DNA from: Akkermansiaceae bacterium
Lineage (GTDB): Bacteria; Verrucomicrobiota; Verrucomicrobiia; Verrucomicrobiales; Akkermansiaceae
NCBI GenBank assembly: GCA_903934285.1
Contig: CAIZNN010000099.1
Coordinates: 1-36,310, forward strand
Length of the DNA stretch: 36,310 nucleotides
Reading direction: 5' to 3'
Position numbers and translations under genes: made by a program. The stretch's first letter is position 1, and every line of letters starts with the position of its first letter. The notes under the pieces were generated by a model. The model saw nothing but the letters and a program-made list of their open reading frames with translations, did not search any database and had not been told where the DNA came from. This document shows, in pieces, positions 35,200 through 36,310 of the stretch.

Positions 35200-35892
35200 A
35201 TGGACGCCCCGAGCCCCCGCTATATCCTCACCCGTGCCACGGCGGCGCTTGTCCTGTTAGGCATCGCGCTCTTCGGCTTCAGTGTCTTCAAGAGACACCA
35301 ACGCCAGACCGACATCACCGCGGAGCTCGCCTCGCTCACCAGCGACAGCGCGTTTTTCCACCAATTCTACACCGCCGACGCCGGCAAGTCGCTGGTTAGA
35401 GCGGTCGGTCTCATCGCCGAGGCCAATTCGCTCGGCATCGCGCCGGACACCGCGATCAGCCGCGGTCTGGGCCTCAAGCCGCAGTGGTTCGCCGACGAAA
35501 CAAAACGTGACGAACCGCCGGTGCGCGAGCGCATCATCCGCGGCTGCCTGCGGGGCAATTATGAGAATTTCCTCAAACTCGGCTACAAGGCGGACTTCTA
35601 CACGCTCGACGCGATGAAAAAGGGCGAACTGCCGGCCATCCCCACCGGCCCCCACAGCGGCAGCAAACCCGACCTCGCCTACCTCATCCCCCCCGCCCTC
35701 TCGGCCGGCATCGATAAGGTCATCGCCAATCTGGAAATCCGTCCGCCGCCAGCCGACAAGGCACCACCCAGCGACATCCAAACCGCGGCGGCCAAACAAC
35801 TCGCCCGCGATCTGGCCGACGCGCGGGTCATCGAGGAACGGGTTTGCGAGCGCATCCTCGAGGGCTTGTCGGAACAAGCGCCCGCCAAGTAG
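35200..35892 (+). CDS. Membrane-anchored protein of unknown function, downstream of pilT
   Basis: 230 residues. An uncleaved N-terminal helix (ATAALVLLGIALFGFSVF) is followed by KRHQRQ, which suggests most of the chain is outside the cytoplasm or a loosely anchored cytoplasmic domain. The body is mainly helical: LTSDSAFFHQFYTADAGKSLVRAVGLIAEANSLGIAP, ERIIRGCLRGNYENFLKLGYKAD, and a charged end (RDLADARVIEERVCERILEGL). It has no recognised domain. Its tight spacing after pilT suggests a lineage-specific helper of pilus retraction. Confidence 0.72.
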   Translation: MDAPSPRYILTRATAALVLLGIALFGFSVFKRHQRQTDITAELASLTSDSAFFHQFYTADAGKSLVRAVGLIAEANSLGIAPDTAISRGLGLKPQWFADETKRDEPPVRERIIRGCLRGNYENFLKLGYKADFYTLDAMKKGELPAIPTGPHSGSKPDLAYLIPPALSAGIDKVIANLEIRPPPADKAPPSDIQTAAAKQLARDLADARVIEERVCERILEGLSEQAPAK

Positions 35893-35978
35893 CAGCGGGA
35901 CGGCGGGACGGTGCCGGACAAAAATGTTAGGCGGCAGTCCGCGTGCCACGTGTATCCAATGGCGGCCTGCTCAAGGGT

Positions 35979-36072
35979 TGGCCTGAAGGGCCAGGAGATT
36001 TCAGCCCAGGGCTGAGCGCTAGCGATGCCCTGGGACTGGTAGGTTGCAACTCTAGCGGCCTGAAGGGCCGCT
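35979..36072. repeat. Array of three hairpins after the pilT operon
   Basis: TGGCC-TGAAG-GGCCA (35979-35993), CCCAGGGC...GCCCTGGG (36005-36034) and AGCGGCC-TGAAG-GGCCGCT (36054-36072) are three perfect hairpins in 94 bases. The first and third share the TGAAG loop. None is followed by a T-run, so they are more likely a dispersed repeat than terminators. Confidence 0.75.
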
Positions 36073-36161
36073 ACAGAGGCCACCCGTAGGCATGCGGCCT
36101 ATCTCCGCTCCGCTTCGGTTCACGGATTGAAGAGGAAGACTTGGGGTGGGGTGGATGAGGT

Positions 36162-36304
36162 GACTTGGTGGGGTGGATCGGAAGCAAGAAACCACTGAGG
36201 CCACTGAGGCCACTGAGCACAGAAGAAATCTTCAATCAGTGGCATCAGTCTTCTCAGTCTTCATCAGTGGTTTCTTCCCCACGAGCTATCCCGACACTCC
36301 AATT
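36162..36304. repeat. Long dispersed repeat, copy B
   Basis: This matches copy A at 100-228. It keeps three tandem CCACTGAGG/C units (36191 onward) and their inverted partners TCAGTGG further on, so AAGAAACCACTGA can pair with TCAGTGGTTTCTT across about 85 bases. Just before it, at about 36138-36180, GACTTGG.GGTGGGGTGGAT occurs twice in near-tandem. No gene is seen from 35893 to the end of the window. Confidence 0.85.
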
Positions 36305-36310
36305 TAGCCC

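Overview
The window looks like the chromosome of a GC-rich, free-living bacterium of the Planctomycetes-Verrucomicrobia group, most likely Verrucomicrobiota. This is an inference from gene content: a DUF4838 secreted glycosidase-like protein, a PHB-depolymerase-type esterase with an SHD1-like domain, a long URO-D family protein, a TPR multihaem cytochrome, twin PilT ATPases, a large REP-associated transposase, and several palindromic intergenic repeat families. No rRNA, tRNA or CRISPR array was seen.

Region 1 (1-2950) is accessory and decayed. It holds a copy of a long repeat also found at the far end of the window, a REP palindrome, a hicBA toxin-antitoxin pair, a gene broken by an 8-bp tandem duplication, a DUF104/MazF-type pair, and scraps of another antitoxin and a nucleotidyltransferase. 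Region 2 (2951-8607) carries a minus-strand pair for secreted polysaccharide or ester breakdown, then plus-strand genes for a Spy/CpxP-like periplasmic protein with its own terminator, a KH-domain RNA-binding protein with an unusual repeated N-terminus, and a secreted protein of unknown function.

Region 3 (8755-21408) is the most striking part: a self-contained signalling island. A sigma-54-dependent response regulator is followed by a cluster of TGCA-rich repeats and a near-consensus -24/-12 promoter. Behind that promoter lie a small protein with a signal peptide and a C-terminal membrane segment, a stand-alone receiver, and two tandem copies of a two-gene module. Each module is a giant hybrid histidine kinase translationally coupled (ATGA overlap) to a receiver-kinase protein. 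The two hybrid kinases have different input domains (four PAS versus membrane CHASE plus PAS) but nearly the same GAF-kinase-receiver half. One of the two receiver-kinases appears catalytically dead. The inferred logic is a phosphorelay network whose transcription is controlled by the sigma-54 activator next door.

Region 4 (21655-31284) has a URO-D family protein with a six-copy TPGI minisatellite, the REP-type transposase with a duplicated 5' end, trpD, a DPE2-like 4-alpha-glucanotransferase with a REP palindrome inserted in frame, an octahaem TPR lipoprotein and a small membrane protein. Region 5 (31364-36310) has a secreted unknown protein on the minus strand, a transposase remnant with hairpin repeats, two adjacent PilT-family ATPases with a membrane-anchored partner, and a final run of hairpins and the second copy of the long terminal repeat.
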